From Misgurnus anguillicaudatus (lineage: Eukaryota > Chordata > Actinopteri > Cypriniformes > Cobitidae), in NCBI RefSeq assembly GCF_027580225.2, contig NC_073361.2, positions 18,733,001-18,797,000 of the forward strand: 64,000 nt of DNA, written 5' to 3'. Position numbers and translations under genes: made by a program. Below, piece after piece: positions 12,600 to 24,477 of this stretch. Every line of letters begins with the position of its first letter. Positions within the stretch are counted from its first letter, which is position 1. The notes under the pieces are model-generated. The model ran no database searches, was not told the DNA's origin, and saw only the letters and a list, made by a program, of their open reading frames with translations.

Positions 12600-13371
12600 G
12601 CCGCCATGTTTCTACAGTAGCCCTAAATAGACTAAGGGTGTACTCACACTATCCAAACCAAACCGCATTCAGACACGTTTGACCCCCAAAGCCTGGTTTG
12701 TTTGACTACTGTGATATCGCTCTGTACCGCGCCCGGGCACGGATTCGCGGATTGGTTAATCGCCGGTTTGCAGAGGTGGGCTGGAGCGTGGTTCACTTGA
12801 GCGCGATTCAAAATGTGAAGACGTCAGTTGCGCGACCCCTCACCTTCATCTGCCTCCGTAAAAACCTTTTGATGCGTGTAGTGGGGTTACGTGAATGTCC
12901 GAGCTGCACACGTGACAGATCAACTAAGCAATACGATGGCATGTGAGAGGGCTGTCTGTAATCATGCACCAAACGACTCTGAATAAAAAACACAGACTTA
13001 TCATAACGGTGGGTTCCAGTGTTAAGAGAGCGCTTTACTTCCTGTTTTTTTTTTTCAAAACAATTGCATCTTTATGACGAAAGTGCGCCCGGGCTCGGAT
13101 CAATAAAAGTACAGTGTGAGTGATTGCATCTGGGTGAGTATGGGAGGGGTGACAATCGCGCTGGGGCATGGTTTGGTTTGGATAATGTGAGTGTGCCCTA
13201 ACTGCTATACGTTTTGTCACTACTGTATTTTGTCTTAAAAAACAACATGTTTGTCCTGTGGCAGCTACCGTAGCTTCTCTATGCGTTTCAGTGAACGGTG
13301 GACTGAGCTGTTGGTTGCAATTCACAATCTCACTGATAGATGCCACTAAAATCTACACACTGCACCTTTAA
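12600..13371 (-). mobile_element. TTAA-type element half (AGGTGCAGTGTGTAG terminus)
   Basis: On the minus strand it starts TTAAAGGTGCAGTGTGTAG at 13371 and continues through GATTTTAGTGGCATC, GTCCACCGTTCACTG and CTACTGTAGAAACATGGCGG, the order I know from an abundant zebrafish repeat. TTAA is at 13368-13371. The far end is missing and a second element is inserted at 12634-13201. Confidence 0.55.
12634..13201. mobile_element. Nested MITE with AGGGTGTACTCACACT ends
   Basis: The left end AAGGGTGTACTCACACTATC and the right end GGATAATGTGAGTGTGCCCT are inverted repeats of about 25 bp with few mismatches, both extending into CCAAACC. It interrupts the surrounding TTAA element. The short frames inside have no recognisable domain. 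Confidence 0.6.
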
Positions 13372-14750
13372 CATGGCGGTGTATAGGAATTGACTCCCTT
13401 TTGGAGCAAGCCTGTAGCGGTCCGTCGATGATTGCAGTTTAAGTCATTTACGTATTGGCTTTATCAGAGAGATTTCCCCTCGGTTGGAAATTACACAACA
13501 TTTTTTAGTGTAAAGGCCAACTAAAACTCAAGTCACTCACAATTTCCTGTTTAAAACCACTTGGCAAATTGTTATAAATTTCACGAAATATTCATGAAAA
13601 GTTGACAAATAAAAACTGTTTATGTTGCGAAACAGAACAATTGTACACAAGTATAAATTATAACTGACACATAGCCTACAACATAGAGGCTATGGCGTAG
13701 GTCCGACGCAGAAGTACTGTATAAATCAGCAGTAAAAGTCCTTAGGGAAAAATCTGTGGTTAAATGCCAAATTCAAGGTCACAACGAAACCCAGAAGTTC
13801 ATGAACCTGCTCACTAGCCCAGTTCTGTATCCACAAAACTGCCCCAACCTCAACCATCAACAAGATGATGCATTACGTGGGGATGTTGATTTATGCTGCC
13901 GAGCGCTGTGGATGACAGTCTGACCGACCTGCAGTTCAACAGATGAGCTGCAGGAGGATTAAAAAACTAGACAGACAAAACTGTTCTACAACTGCCTGCA
14001 TGGCCGTGTAACCACAAGGGTCAAGGGTAAAACACCCACTGGGATCTTCAATTTTAAAAAAGTAGCTGGGATTCGCTCATTTTTTCCCAACTTTTGTCAC
14101 CAGTGCGCTAAACTCATGTGATCAACACATCAAAGTACACAAAAGATGCGGGATCAGAGAGATTTGGCGTCCTCTTTCTCTGTGCTCACCTTGGAGGATG
14201 CATTTCTCTCGAACTCCTGTGGGAACAGCAGAGTTGCACCAGCTACACTTTTAGTGGGTTTGTGTGTTTCTGTGTCAGAGGTTTCTACGCTGCAATGGAA
14301 TAGAGAGAGATAGAGAAGAAAAAGAAGACAGAGTATTCGAACTCTTTATGTGACCCAGTAAATAGAGGGATTATAGTTCTCTCGATTAGACCGAGCTTAA
14401 TCTGCCTTTGCGTGTATACCATTCATCAGCAAGGAGAGAGTAAAACCCAGGGAGCACAGCAGGGTGTGTTTCTGTTTGTAGTCAGGGGCTGACAGCTGGC
14501 TGTATAACTGTAAAAAATAAGGCAACATAAAATTTTCATGCGAATGCGTGTGTGACAGGGGCCATAAGAATGATCTGTTGAAAAGAAATGTTATAGGACC
14601 CAAGTATACACATGCACAACCGTATTCGGGAAATGTTTTAAGGTTTAAGACTTTTATGGCACTAGATTTTTCTGTATTCTATTTGCTTACACTTATTTTG
14701 ATGGTCCTCTTTAGACATGCTGTTGAATATAAGTAATGCTGCATGTACAG
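13372..14750. other. Non-coding stretch
   Basis: No exon or repeat boundary supported. The short frames at 14118-14303 and 14548-14736 show no domain or splice context. Confidence 0.45.
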
Positions 14751-15310
14751 TAGAGGTGCACAGGGCAAAAACTAACGCGGGGTTAGTTGTAACATGGACT
14801 GTTTACATTGATGCACAAGGTTGAGCGTTTTATTTTTCCGGTATTTTTTCACGCTGCCAAAAGATCCCGCAAATGATTGGAAATGTATAATGTTTTTCTA
14901 TAGAGTTATTGATGAACGAGTGTTTTGTTGACATGTAAGTACATTTTTTCATCATATGTTTTTTCGGTTTCTAAGTTAGGTGTGTAAGATACCAAATCCA
15001 ATGCTATGTCATATTAATCAGTGTCTTGACAACTAAAACATAGCATCGTTTTGAAATATGTCTGCAGCTCTCTTGGCTTGAAATATTTTCACCCAGCGGG
15101 GTTAATTGTATCACTGTGGTACAACTAACCCCTCAGCACTTACGATATGAAAACTGTTAATGTTAGCGTAATTCTTGCCTTGTTTTAAATAGGCTACACA
15201 CGAATGGTCGCTGGCTGCCAACAAAATAAATGTGCCTGTCTTATCAAAAATTATTTATCTTTCATATTGATTGAATAAGGTCACGTCAAATATTGAAATA
15301 AAATAATTAT

Positions 15311-16219
15311 AGGTGGAAAAGAGGATGTTTGTTTTATACATTTTTGCAATATTACTTGAAACTGTCTTTACTAAATGATAAAAGACTATTTATTAGGTGC
15401 ACTGAAAGTAATAATATTAATATACGTCATCTGTGCACAAGATAAGGCCTTAAAAACATCAGCCAATTGCTCTTGCGTTCATCGCAATCATCATTGGCCC
15501 ACTGGCTTGTCAATCACTGCCATTACGATCCTTATGAGATACGTGCGCGCTCCAGTAAATTTACACAGGGGACGCATGCGCATAGCGCATGAAACTCCGT
15601 CTTAAGTTTCGGTTTGTTTTCATTGTCGATCCTGCTTTCCTCCTCGAATTTGCACCATGGAAGAGAAAAAATCCGAAGTAGGACGCAAAAGAAAGACTTT
15701 TTTAAAGCCGCTGGGAATAGGAGAAAATTGTCAGAAGAACGTTACTTAATGTAACCAGAGTCGTTAATGGAGAAACAATTAAACGCGGGAGAGCAAAGAA
15801 GGAACAGAGAGGTGTCAAGACAGACACGCAGTTCGCAAAAAATCTTCTCAACAGGTAACAGTGATTATTCTTTCTTTGTGGATGTAATTATTGTTGTACT
15901 GTTATTCAGGTATATTGACGTTGTTATTGTACTGTAGTTGTAAGGCTGTGACCAGTCTGCTACATGCTGGGAGTAAGTTAGCGTCGACTGATCTAACGTT
16001 TAAACGTCTTATGTGTTTATTATCATATCATTTCACACAATGAATTCACTGACGCGCCACAGCATATGCCTGTGGCAAACAAACACTCGTTCGTGCACGA
16101 GTTTTGGAAGGCGTTAAATGTGTGAAGGCGGGAGGCTGTTCTTACGCATGTGCTCATTTAAAAAACTCAGTAACCATTTTTGGATTCTCGGTCGGCGAAA
16201 AACATCCTCTTTTGCGCCT
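15311..16219 (+). mobile_element. Exon-bearing TTAA element D, copy 1
   Basis: The inverted ends are AGGTGGAAAAGAGGATGTTT and (inverted) AGGCGCAAAAGAGGATGTTT. The right flank is TTAA (16220-16223), and the left flank is TTAT, apparently a mutated TTAA. A second copy at 29428-30345 aligns over the whole length. The interior holds an upstream region, a short degenerate exon (15657-15854) and a splice-donor-like GTAACA. The cargo and TTAA target suggest a non-autonomous Kolobok- or piggyBac-like element, by inference. Confidence 0.7.
15657..15854 (+). pseudogene. Relic first exon inside element D copy 1
   Basis: An ATG at 15657 opens MEEKKSEVGRKRKTF, followed after a stop by VTRVVNGETIKRGRAKKEQR and VKTDTQFAKNLLNR, ending at CAG|GTAACAG, a good splice donor. 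The second copy (29774-29961) shows related residues (GETFQRWRA, VKTHAQFAKILFDR) with different lesions, so both descend from one coding exon. The motif resembles N-terminal segments of fish transposon-derived proteins, but I cannot name the family. Both copies are broken by stops or small indels. Confidence 0.5.
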
Positions 16220-16761
16220 TTAAATGAATGAATAAAATCAGACTTTGATGCTCATTATCTCAGAATTTGATTTTTGAAACTGTAGTATGGTTATTACAGA
16301 TTGGGTCACATATAAAAAAAATGTTTTGTCATAATTGTGTTGCTTTTTCTCTCACATATTTAGACATTTTTATCCATTTATAATTGAACTACTATTGTTA
16401 GAAAAGGTCTGGATGAATGAATACAGTGTGGATACCTGTCTATTATAGACAGATATATAAACAATATCCACTTCAAGACAAAATAATATTGAAATATTTG
16501 CCTGCAAACTTAATTTTTAGCAAGTGTTACAACTAACCCCCTGCCTGTTACAATTAACCCCACCCTTGGGGTAAGTTGTAACGTTTGCACTTCACGTTTG
16601 GTGTAATTGTCCAAAAATGATAAGTACTAGAAACAAACGTCAAATGTTAATTTGTAGCAGAGATGTGTGTGTTGCTTGTGTAAAAATATAATTAATCAAA
16701 CTCAAATATTTTTTGAACGATTGAGCCAAAACCAAAAAGCGATGTGCCCCGCTCCCCCCTA

Positions 16762-17112
16762 CATGTCATTACAGTATTAGTTGAGTGTTAGTAGACTGGG
16801 GTTAGGGGTAGTAGAGTAAGTTAACATGCAATTAAACATGCACAAACATTTCTTTGTTTTGCTGAAGACAAAGGAAGATATTTGTAATCAAGCAAGAAAA
16901 CAGGAGCACCATTGACTTCCATAGTAGGAATAAAAATAATATGAAAGTCAATGCTGCTGAAAAACTGTTTGGTCACATTACTCAAACTATTTTGCCTACA
17001 ATCCAGTGTTTGTTGTAGTCCAAGAAAAGAGATTTACTTTGGAGATGATAACTCGCGTCATTGTTTACTTTGGAGTTTATACCTTTTGCATATCATTAAC
17101 ATAATACACACA
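16762..17112. repeat. Repeat fragments between elements
   Basis: The stretch 16845-16995 (GACAAAGGAAGATATTTGTA, AAACTGTTTGGTCACATTA) resembles the interior of the abundant AGGAATAGTTCACC repeat. The following AAAAGAGATTTACTTTGGAG and TTGCATATCATTAACAT probably belong to the left part of the next foldback element. The boundaries are not resolved. Confidence 0.4.
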
Positions 17113-17246
17113 TAGAGACAGAGCGCATTTATGCAAATTTGAAAACCACGCCCACCGGGGGGAAAGCAATCCAACCGTCTCCATTGACTTTGTATTGCGA
17201 GAAGCTGCCTTCTTGTCATTTCTGGCTTATAACAAAAAACTGAATA

Positions 17247-17384
17247 ATGCCTAAAAGCTGCTGTGTGACAATATGTACAGCTAACAAACCAAAGAACCCA
17301 GAAATAAGTTTTTATAAGCTGTCGAGCCGTAAAACCCAGCCTTTAAGGAGAATAAAGTGGATCGCCGACTACGTTTCCCCCTAG
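17247..17384 (+). pseudogene. THAP-like zinc-finger fragment, left arm
   Basis: The frame starts MPKSCCVTICTANKPKNPEI and continues SFYKLSSRKTQPLRRIKWIA before a stop at 46 codons. The C-x4-C pair near the start, the FYKL/FP-like strand and the later Trp match the first half of a C2CH THAP DNA-binding domain. The second zinc pair (C-x2-H) is absent because of the stop. It is most likely a transposase N-terminus relic. The mirror copy is at 17676-17813. Confidence 0.5.
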
Positions 17385-17675
17385 TGGACGCAGTTCTACT
17401 AATAGAAGTACTATGAAAAGTTGCCTGTATCCATTTTTGTGTCTTTAAACGCTCGTTTTTTGGGGTCGACCGCTTATAAAAACTTATTTACAGATTAAAC
17501 TTAAAAACAGAAGAATACCTAAAAGCTGATGTGTGACAAGGTGTACATCTAACAAGCCAAAAAAAACAAATACGTTTTTATAAGCTGTCGACTTAAAAAA
17601 AAAACGAGCGTTTAAAGACACAGAAATGGAAACAGGCAACTTTTCATAGTACTCCTATTAGTAAAACTGCATCCA

Positions 17676-17813
17676 CTAGGGGAAAACATAGTCGGCGATC
17701 CACTTTATTCTCCTTAAAGACTGGGTTTTACGGCTCGACAGCTTATAAAAACGTATTTCTGGGTTCTTTGGCTTGTTAGCTGTACATCTTGTCACACAGC
17801 AGCTTTTAGGCAT
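17676..17813 (-). pseudogene. THAP-like zinc-finger fragment, right arm
   Basis: Mirror image of 17247-17384. MPKSCCVTRCTANKPKNPEI is followed by RFYKLSSRKTQSLRRIKWIA and a stop at the same codon (46). The two arms differ by a few substitutions, some changing residues, so the arms have diverged since they formed. It carries only the first half of a THAP domain. Confidence 0.5.
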
Positions 17814-18001
17814 TATTCAGTTTTTTGTTATAAGCGAGAAATGACAAGGAGGCGGCCTCTCGCAATACAAAGTCAATGGAGACGGTTGGATTGCTTTCCC
17901 CCCCGGTGGGCGTGGTTTTCAGGTTATGACGCGCTGGGCTCTGTCTCTATACACACCAAACAAAATGTAAAATCGTGAATCGGACCATTGGTGCTCTTTA
18001 A

Positions 18002-19027
18002 AAAATGAATGTTCCTTCAAAAATTATGATTGAATTTACTTTTTAACATTCGAATTGACATGTGAGTGAAGGAAAGTAAAAAGAAACATCACTTTAAACA
18101 GAGAAATAAAATGACTCATGGGCCAGTGTCAAAAATTGAAATACAACTACTATGCTTTAACACAATCTGACAGCTGCTGACATTCTCCATCAAAGTCCAA
18201 GTGGTGTGAAATGCTGAGGCAATTTTCCCATGTCTCCCTAGACATCATGTGTTGAGCAGTTGAGTAATATAATGTAAACACATTGAGTTGAATTAGAGGG
18301 AGTCAGTGGGATAATTCAGTGTGGACTACAGATAGAGACCAGCAGCAAAGCTTAAACACTAAACACAGCTGTTTAGGTAAGACAGGCGTGACACAGCGGA
18401 GCGATTATGCATGGGCCGGCAGCGGTACGCGATTATCTGTTTTTGTTATTCTACTCGCATGGCTACTGGATTAATGCCACTGATTGCTTTCCTCCCCCTA
18501 TTTCTTTTCTCCGCTGGTACATACTAGCAGCCGGCGGCACAGATTCATTCTCTAAGCCCCCGACTCACCCCCGAGCACCAGGGGCACCGACCTTTCTCTC
18601 TCGTCCAGAAACTTATCTGAACGGATAACATTTCTACATTCGGCTAAATGGGAGTTTCACAACAGCATGCATGTTTAAAAACCCTCCACAGTTCTGGTTG
18701 AATTTTCCAACTCCCTGTAGCTGACCAGAGACCAGCATGACCTTTTTACTACCTCTCCACAGCAGATCAACATTAGGACCTCCTGATGCACCCGGCACAG
18801 TAAAACTCTTTAGACCGACTGCGATGCCCGTGTGTGTTTAAAAAATCTTATCTCTAGTCCACACATACAGTTCATAACTGGTAAAAACTGAGAGCAGAGT
18901 CGAGGCTGGCCTGACATTATCTCTTAGTAATTTTATCCTAGTTGTGTTTAATATGAGAAAGACTCAAGAGTTTATCTTGTTAAAACAGATTATAGCACAA
19001 ATAAAGGCCTTGGTTGTTTATCAAATA
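18002..19027. other. Non-coding stretch
   Basis: No repeat end or exon supported. The frame at 18407-18628 has a hydrophobic start but no splice context or recognisable domain. Confidence 0.4.
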
Positions 19028-19283
19028 TTATACCACGGGTCTGTTGAATGCTGCATTCTGATTGGCTGAGAAATGTTCTATGGGTGTTGATTATTTTTCT
19101 GACACAACTGATCTGTTAAATGTCTTAAAATAACCACCAGAACAATGTTTGTGGTAACCGGTATAAGAGGAATAATTGACTCCGGTCCTTTGAATTATTT
19201 GAAAATAATACACACCTGCGGTGTATTACCACCTTGGTGTGCATCATTTTCTTATAATTCAATGGCCCGTCGTCAATTATTAC
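19028..19283. mobile_element. Short element K, copy 1 (CACGGGTCTGTTGAATGC end)
   Basis: TACCACGGGTCTGTTGAATG and GCATTCTGATTGGCTGAGAA on the left pair imperfectly with AATTCAATGGCCCGTCGTC on the right. A second copy with the same ends lies at 34800-35332, where another element is inserted in the middle. Non-coding. Confidence 0.55.
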
Positions 19284-19841
19284 TTTTTAAAGACAGAATT
19301 TAATTTGATTGATATTGTTTTGAAACATGACCTGAAAAAAATTCAGCTAATTTATTTGAAATGAAAAGGTTTTTGAGAAAAGCAAAGCTAATAACACAGC
19401 CATCATATTCGCAGGCAATTTCACACAGCAGCTAACTACACAGCAATAATCTATTGGGCTGTAATATTCCACTTTAAACATCCCCAACCCAGCTTCTAAT
19501 TATTATAAATATAACACTGAATCATAAGAAATAAGATGTTTACTAATTCCAAACAAGTACAAGTGTATTAAAAAGCAATCTATCAAACAGCCTTTGCAAA
19601 GCTGTTCAGTGATATTTCAGTAAATTAGATGGAGCATTGAAAATAATGCCACTTGCCACCCCAGTGACACTCTTAACAAGCCTCATTAACATAAAATACC
19701 TCTGGAGAGCTACAGCTCCACTGAACAATATGTGGGTTTATTATTTCACCTCTATATGAAAAGTAAGGGTGTTTAAATGACTTGTGAATACAGATCCTGG
19801 ATGCTAAGTAACAAAAATAGGTGGAGATCTGTTTTTGTTAA
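19284..19841. other. Non-coding stretch
   Basis: AT-rich, no exon or repeat boundary recognised. Confidence 0.45.
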
Positions 19842-20393
19842 GCCGAATGTATACTAGGACCGTCCGCATATGCGCACCCGTCCACATGACTTCATTTTCG
19901 GCATCAGGAGGGTCTGCGGTCGTACGCGCACCGTCCGCGTGCTGCCCAAAATTTGAGACCAACAGCGCATGCGCGTAAAAACTACATGTTGACACTCCAC
20001 TACAAACAATTACACAACAGCAATAGAAAGCGTTGACCCACCATCGGCTTTTCTTCTTTTATTTCCACTTTTTCCAAGAACAGAAAGCTGTGGAGCATTT
20101 TCATCACCATAATGTTTGATTCCTGTTCTTTGTTTTCTTCTTGTTTGTTCTAAACTTTGTTTGCAATGGTGTATCCGCTACTTTTCTTCACGTATCCTAA
20201 ATTTGTAATTGTAAATGGCACAAATCAGTGCTGCCCTGACGGCTTGGTAGAGTAATAATTTGGATAAGAAATAATTTGTATTGTGTACGTGTTGAACACG
20301 GCCATCTGGGCGTAGCCGCGCTAAGTATACTATGAAAGCTACGCGTACGTGTGCGTGCGAGAGCCTGACGTGGAAATAAGTATACCCGGCCCT
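19842..20393. mobile_element. Putative MITE with GTATACTA/TAGTATAC-like ends
   Basis: The left end GCCGAATGTATACTAGGACC and the inverted right end GGGCCGGGTATACTTATTT are imperfect inverted repeats. GC-rich subterminal regions (GCATGCGC, CGTACGCG) contrast with the AT-rich surroundings. No clear target duplication. Confidence 0.4.
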
Positions 20394-20751
20394 TCACCTG
20401 ACTGCCATCAGTTTTTGTGATTTTAAGTTGTTTTCTTGCATAGATGCTGGAAACTTTAATTTTGTCCCAAATAAAGGCTGTGAATGTACAACTGGTAGCA
20501 AACTTAATTTAAACTAGGTTAACATGAGATTTGGGATTTTGAAAACTGTATTAAAAGGTTACAGTATTTTCCAGACTACAAGCATCATTCAAAAATGCGC
20601 CATTAAGACGAAATTACATATATAAGTCACAGTGGACTATAAGTCACGTTTATTTAGAAAATTATTTTACAAAATCCAAGCCGAAGAACTAGGGTGACCA
20701 GTCGTCCCGAAAAATTCGGGACAGTCCCGAAATCTAAGCTGCTGTCCCGAA

Positions 20752-20855
20752 TCCCGAATCCTGCTCTAATTGTCCCGAAAATCATACTGAAGCTAAATCT
20801 TAATCCCGAATCCCGCTTTAATTGTCCCGAAAATCATACTGAAGCTAAATCTTGA
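20752..20855 (+). repeat. Two-copy 52-bp tandem repeat (TCCCGAA-rich)
   Basis: The segments starting at 20752 and 20804 are nearly identical (CTAATTGTCCCGAAAATCAT, then ACTGAAGCTAAATCTT). They lie in a TCCCGAA-rich block beginning GGGTGACCAGTCGTCCCG at 20692, which looks like the end of another transposon. A degenerate frame follows (MSEEVESSCSQPPPAAHW at about 20871). Confidence 0.6.
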
Positions 20856-21138
20856 GGAGTCTGATAAAACATGAGCGAGGAGGTTGAGTCATCCTGCAGC
20901 CAGCCCCCGCCGGCTGCTCATTGGCTGCAGCATCTTGTTTTTATACTGTAGGCTCTCATTGTGCTGGCAGCAGTTAAAACCTCCGCGAAATATGCTGACG
21001 TTGTATTGTTTCTATTAATTTATCTAATTCATCTATATGCACAAAGACAATATGACCTTTTTGTTTTATATAGTTGATTAAGAGAGCGAAAGTTGCAGCA
21101 ACCGCGAGGAAAGTTGAAAGTGCAGGCAGCGACAGTCA

Positions 21139-21864
21139 GAGGCTGTTTACACTTGGCATTAACATGTGTTTTCGTCGATCGGATCACAAGTGGACGACGT
21201 TAATGCCAGGTGTAAACGGTGTTCAAAACGTTTTGAGCTGTTCCACTTTTGACCACTTTCAACCACATCCAGAAGTGGTCGAAACCACTTTCGATCGGAT
21301 CGCTTTGGAGTTGCGGAACGCACATGTGGTTGAATGCGTTCGAACAGCCACACGCGACCGCCTTCTCTCCGCCCATTTATCTAATCTGAGGTATTAAACA
21401 CAAGTTTTACGTCTTTTTTGACTTCTGGCGTGAACATTCGGTGAACAGCGCTATTTTTAGCCTTTCATTGATAAAACTAAGTGGCTGATCTCCGTAGTTT
21501 CGTTTTGAAAGCGTGTGAAAGTTGCGCGATTCTATTTCATCAATTGCGCTGAAAATTCAAAGAAAGCTCTTACATACTCATGTACAAAACACTGTGCAGC
21601 ATGTTTACTTGCTAAACAAGCAGTGCACTCCGACATAATATTAGTTTGCGTCCATATAAACTCATAATTACTCCCGCTCGGGATTGAATGACAGCAGAGA
21701 GACTCGCCCACTGTCTCATAGACCACCCCCTTCAGCACAGAAGCGGTCGAAAGTGGACAAAAGAGACGGATTTAAATACCAGGTGTAAACGTAATGTGTC
21801 TCTCTCGTCCACTTGTGATCCGATTGATGAAAACACATCTTAATACCAAGTGTAAACAGCCCCT
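21139..21864. mobile_element. MITE with long GGCTGTTTACACTTGG inverted ends
   Basis: The left end GAGGCTGTTTACACTTGGCA, through ATCGGATCACAAGTGGACGA, is matched in inverse by the right end, giving inverted repeats of about 60 bp. A second inner pair (ACCAGGTGTAAAC) is also present. CAGTC occurs on both outer flanks, a possible partial target duplication. It is probably hAT-like. The 107-residue frame spanning the left end is spurious. Confidence 0.6.
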
Positions 21865-21897
21865 CAGTCGCGTGAAGGAGTCACTTTGTTCAAAAAA

Positions 21898-22190
21898 ATA
21901 CTTCTATACGTATTATATAAATTTATACGCATATGTCATTATATAAATAAAAACATGATTAGTTCAGTAACTTCAGTTTGAAATTGCTTATTTTTATTAT
22001 TAAGTAAAATAAAGAAAACTATTATTGTATGATCTAACTGTTATTGTATAAAGTATAAAATACTTCTATACGTATTATATCAATTTATTTATATGCATAT
22101 GTACTTATATTAATATGATTGATTCAGTTTGAAATTCATGGTCTTTTATTATTAAATAAAATTAATAAATAAAACTATTGGATGATCGCG
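21898..22190 (+). repeat. Direct tandem duplication of about 160 bp
   Basis: CTTCTATACGTATTATAT occurs at 21901 and 22063, each followed by similar AT-rich sequence containing CAGTTTGAAATT and TTATTATTAA. The two units differ by small indels. Non-coding. Confidence 0.6.
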
Positions 22191-22524
22191 CAATATGTAG
22201 TTCTCCGCCCATTATGACGTTAAATTATGACGTTTTGCTGGACCAGCCCAGATCATGACACGAGATCTCGTGAATTCAGGTATAATCACGCAATATAATC
22301 ATGGCTCCACCCAGTGGAGCTGTCCAGCATCCAGCAAAAATAGAAGCTCTGCGTATTTGTTCCGGAGGGCTGCGGATGGACCGATCTGTGATGGATTCGG
22401 AACGCAGTCAGTGGAAATACACACATTGACTTGAATGGAAACCAATTGACTCCGCCTCCGTTCCGCAGCGGATCCGCAGCCGTCAGTGGAAATCCGGGGT
22501 TACAAGGCGCACCTGACTATAAGT

Positions 22525-22746
22525 CTGACTAGTTGCTAAACTGATCTCTTGAACAAATACCTTGTCGAAAATAACAAATGTTTTGGTTTCCTAGGTAATC
22601 TATGTGTGGTTTTTTTTCGCTTGTTATATAAATAAACTACGTTTAAAGAACTTTGTTGTTATTTATTCTTAGCGGAGTTTACCGGAAGTTACGTGCGGAC
22701 CACGACAGCCACTTGTTTATGTTGTTACTGCTGAAACCGTCTATAG
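22525..22746 (-). mobile_element. Element B, truncated reverse copy
   Basis: Read on the minus strand it matches the left two thirds of the copy at 40788, from CTATAGACGGTTTCAGCAGT through TTTAGCAACTAGTCAG. The last roughly 80 bp, including the far terminus, is missing. It sits in a CTATAGTC site, the same local sequence that hosts the copy at 40788. Confidence 0.6.
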
Positions 22747-22767
22747 TCCGAAAAATAGAATATACAG

Positions 22768-23500
22768 TAATTGAAGAAACTGTTTAGGTTCCTGCAATAG
22801 GTCATAAAAATAAATGTATGCAAGTTGTGACATTGATTGAAACTGCAAAGTTGCATGATTATTGTAGATAAAACAAAAAGGCAAGAATTAATGTCTAACA
22901 TTACTCCAAGAAAGCTCTTTGTTTCAAACAAGAGCACTTTCTCATCATCTACCTACTGTAAGTCATTGTCTCTCCAAACTCCAAGGACTTTTATCTATGG
23001 AACGAAATGTCAAAGCTTTTATCATACAAAGTGCGGTGATTATCTGTCAAGATCAGTATTTTGTTTAGTTTACGTAAGCAATAAGGTACGAGATTGTGGT
23101 TGTGCAGCATTGTAGAATAAGTCATGGCTAAAGGTTGTTATTAGACATGACAGGAAGCGGAGCGCCTGCAACCCCTTCAGCAGCGACTTCATTCACGATA
23201 CAGCACAGCCTCTCGTACCTTATTACTTTTGTAAAATGGTTACCAAACAAAACAAATACTGAAGCAAAATATGTATCAACGCAACATTCATGAAGTGAAA
23301 TCACTAAGCTTAGCTTTCCATCTGCCAGAAAAAATAGTCCCTGACCAACTATGAACAGCAACAGAATGTTTTAGATATGTTTACATTGCTGTGCAGTGAT
23401 ACACAGTATCGTTGGGTGCAGCGGTCATAGCTGTGTTTTATCGTAAATACAACACAGCTATTAACCAATCAGAGTCGAGGACTGACCTGTTGTGTCTGAA
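22768..23500. mobile_element. Foldback element with a conserved hairpin core
   Basis: Outer parts are diverged inverted repeats, and the inner part 23081-23228 folds clearly (ATAAGGTACGAGA on one side, TCTCGTACCTTAT on the other). The centre, 23135-23172, contains TTAGACATGACAGGAAGCGG, nearly the same as the centre of the palindrome at 33929-34075. The right portion includes ACACAGCTATTAACCAATCA, familiar from fish repeats. The outer borders are approximate. Confidence 0.45.
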
Positions 23501-24380
23501 TTGGAACCCAGCTCGCTCATGCTAAACAAATGCATGATAATGCTGGTCTTTTTTTAGAGATCCAACCCTAGCAAAGTGTGTTTATGGATTATGTACCATA
23601 AACGAGAGGTGAGGGGTTGTTTTTAATGACTTGCAGTTCTTCAGTACTGGAAAATATTTGTACTCAGGTCTTGTATGTACAACTGCCATAGCAACAGTTC
23701 ACAATGGTCCTCAGCGGGCTGTGAGAGCACCCGAGCACATCAGAGTGGGCTGTGTGCCTTTGAAGAGCTGCAGAGGGCAAGTCAGGACAGAGATTTAGAG
23801 CAAATACACACCTCTAGTATTTACAGCGAGCATCTGGGTTGTTTATTTGTATTTTTTCTTGTAGTTCTCACAAATCAAACAGAATCATTTACTATGGTAA
23901 AAATGTCATAACATTATGATTTACTTAATGTTCAATTTAGGCAAAACTGTTGTAAAAATTGAATATGCTAACTTTCAAGTATAAATTTAGCATGAATGGC
24001 CCTTTAAGTCCCTTGTAGCTCATAAAAATCCCATTTGCAAGTAACTTGGTAGTTTGGTTATAAGACAACGGAGAATCAATATAGTTTTGCATTACTGACA
24101 TCCAATCTTGGGAAAGTCTTTATGCACCATGTTTAAATAGACGCAATCTTGAGATTTTCATATTGTGCGAGCATTTCCATGAAAAATTACTTCCATACCG
24201 GTCTCTTTCGAACATAAAGCTGTGGGTTGACTTCAATGGACTTGGACTATAGCCCATAAATCATGTTGTTCTTTTATGGTATTTTTATATAGCTTCTGTC
24301 CTGAGTGGAGTATCGAAATAAGCAACATAAGCTTTCTTCTCAAAATCATTCCCAGCAAGCAATTTTACATTTGAAAGATG
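23501..24380. other. Non-coding stretch
   Basis: No exon or repeat end supported. The frame at 23675-23911 has no splice context or known domain. Confidence 0.4.
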
Positions 24381-24477
24381 TCTTATATAGACCATTTGCG
24401 AGTAGACGTCACAGTTACGTCACTGCACACGCAATGTGTTAGCAGAAAAACAGTGGAAATGAATTACACACAAGAAA

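Larger units (their letters stand above)
14751..16761. mobile_element. Larger repeat element rich in GGGGTTAGTTGTAAC motifs, with a nested TTAA element
   Basis: The start GTAGAGGTGCACAGGGC and the inverted end TGTAGGGGGGAGCGGGGC are related, suggesting imperfect terminal inverted repeats. Motifs such as GGGGTTAGTTGTAAC and its inverse recur near 14778, 15095-15135 and 16520-16580. No target duplication is clear. The 909-bp element at 15311-16219 is nested inside. Confidence 0.45.
17113..17997. mobile_element. TTAA foldback element J carrying THAP-like mini-ORFs
   Basis: Left and right arms (from about 17113 and back from about 17951) are inverted copies through CACGCCCACCGGGG, CCATTGACTTTGTATTGC and the coding-like segment. 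The right end (inverted) reads TTAAAGAGCACCAATGG, with TTAA at 17998-18001. The left outer end is eroded. Each arm has a 46-codon frame with THAP-like spacing, and a third broken copy lies at 17506-17593. TTAA target plus THAP is compatible with Kolobok. Confidence 0.6.
20562..22767. mobile_element. Composite element with CAGTATTTTCCAGACTA ends and several nested insertions
   Basis: The left end CAGTATTTTCCAGACTACAA and the right end, read inverted, CTGTATATTCTATTTTTCGG followed by ACTATAG are related, and both are flanked by TA. The motif ACTATAAGTC recurs at both sides. Such ends are typical of small mariner-like elements in fish. The interior holds a TCCCGAA-rich repeat, a hAT-like MITE, a direct repeat and a reverse partial copy of element B. 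Confidence 0.4.
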
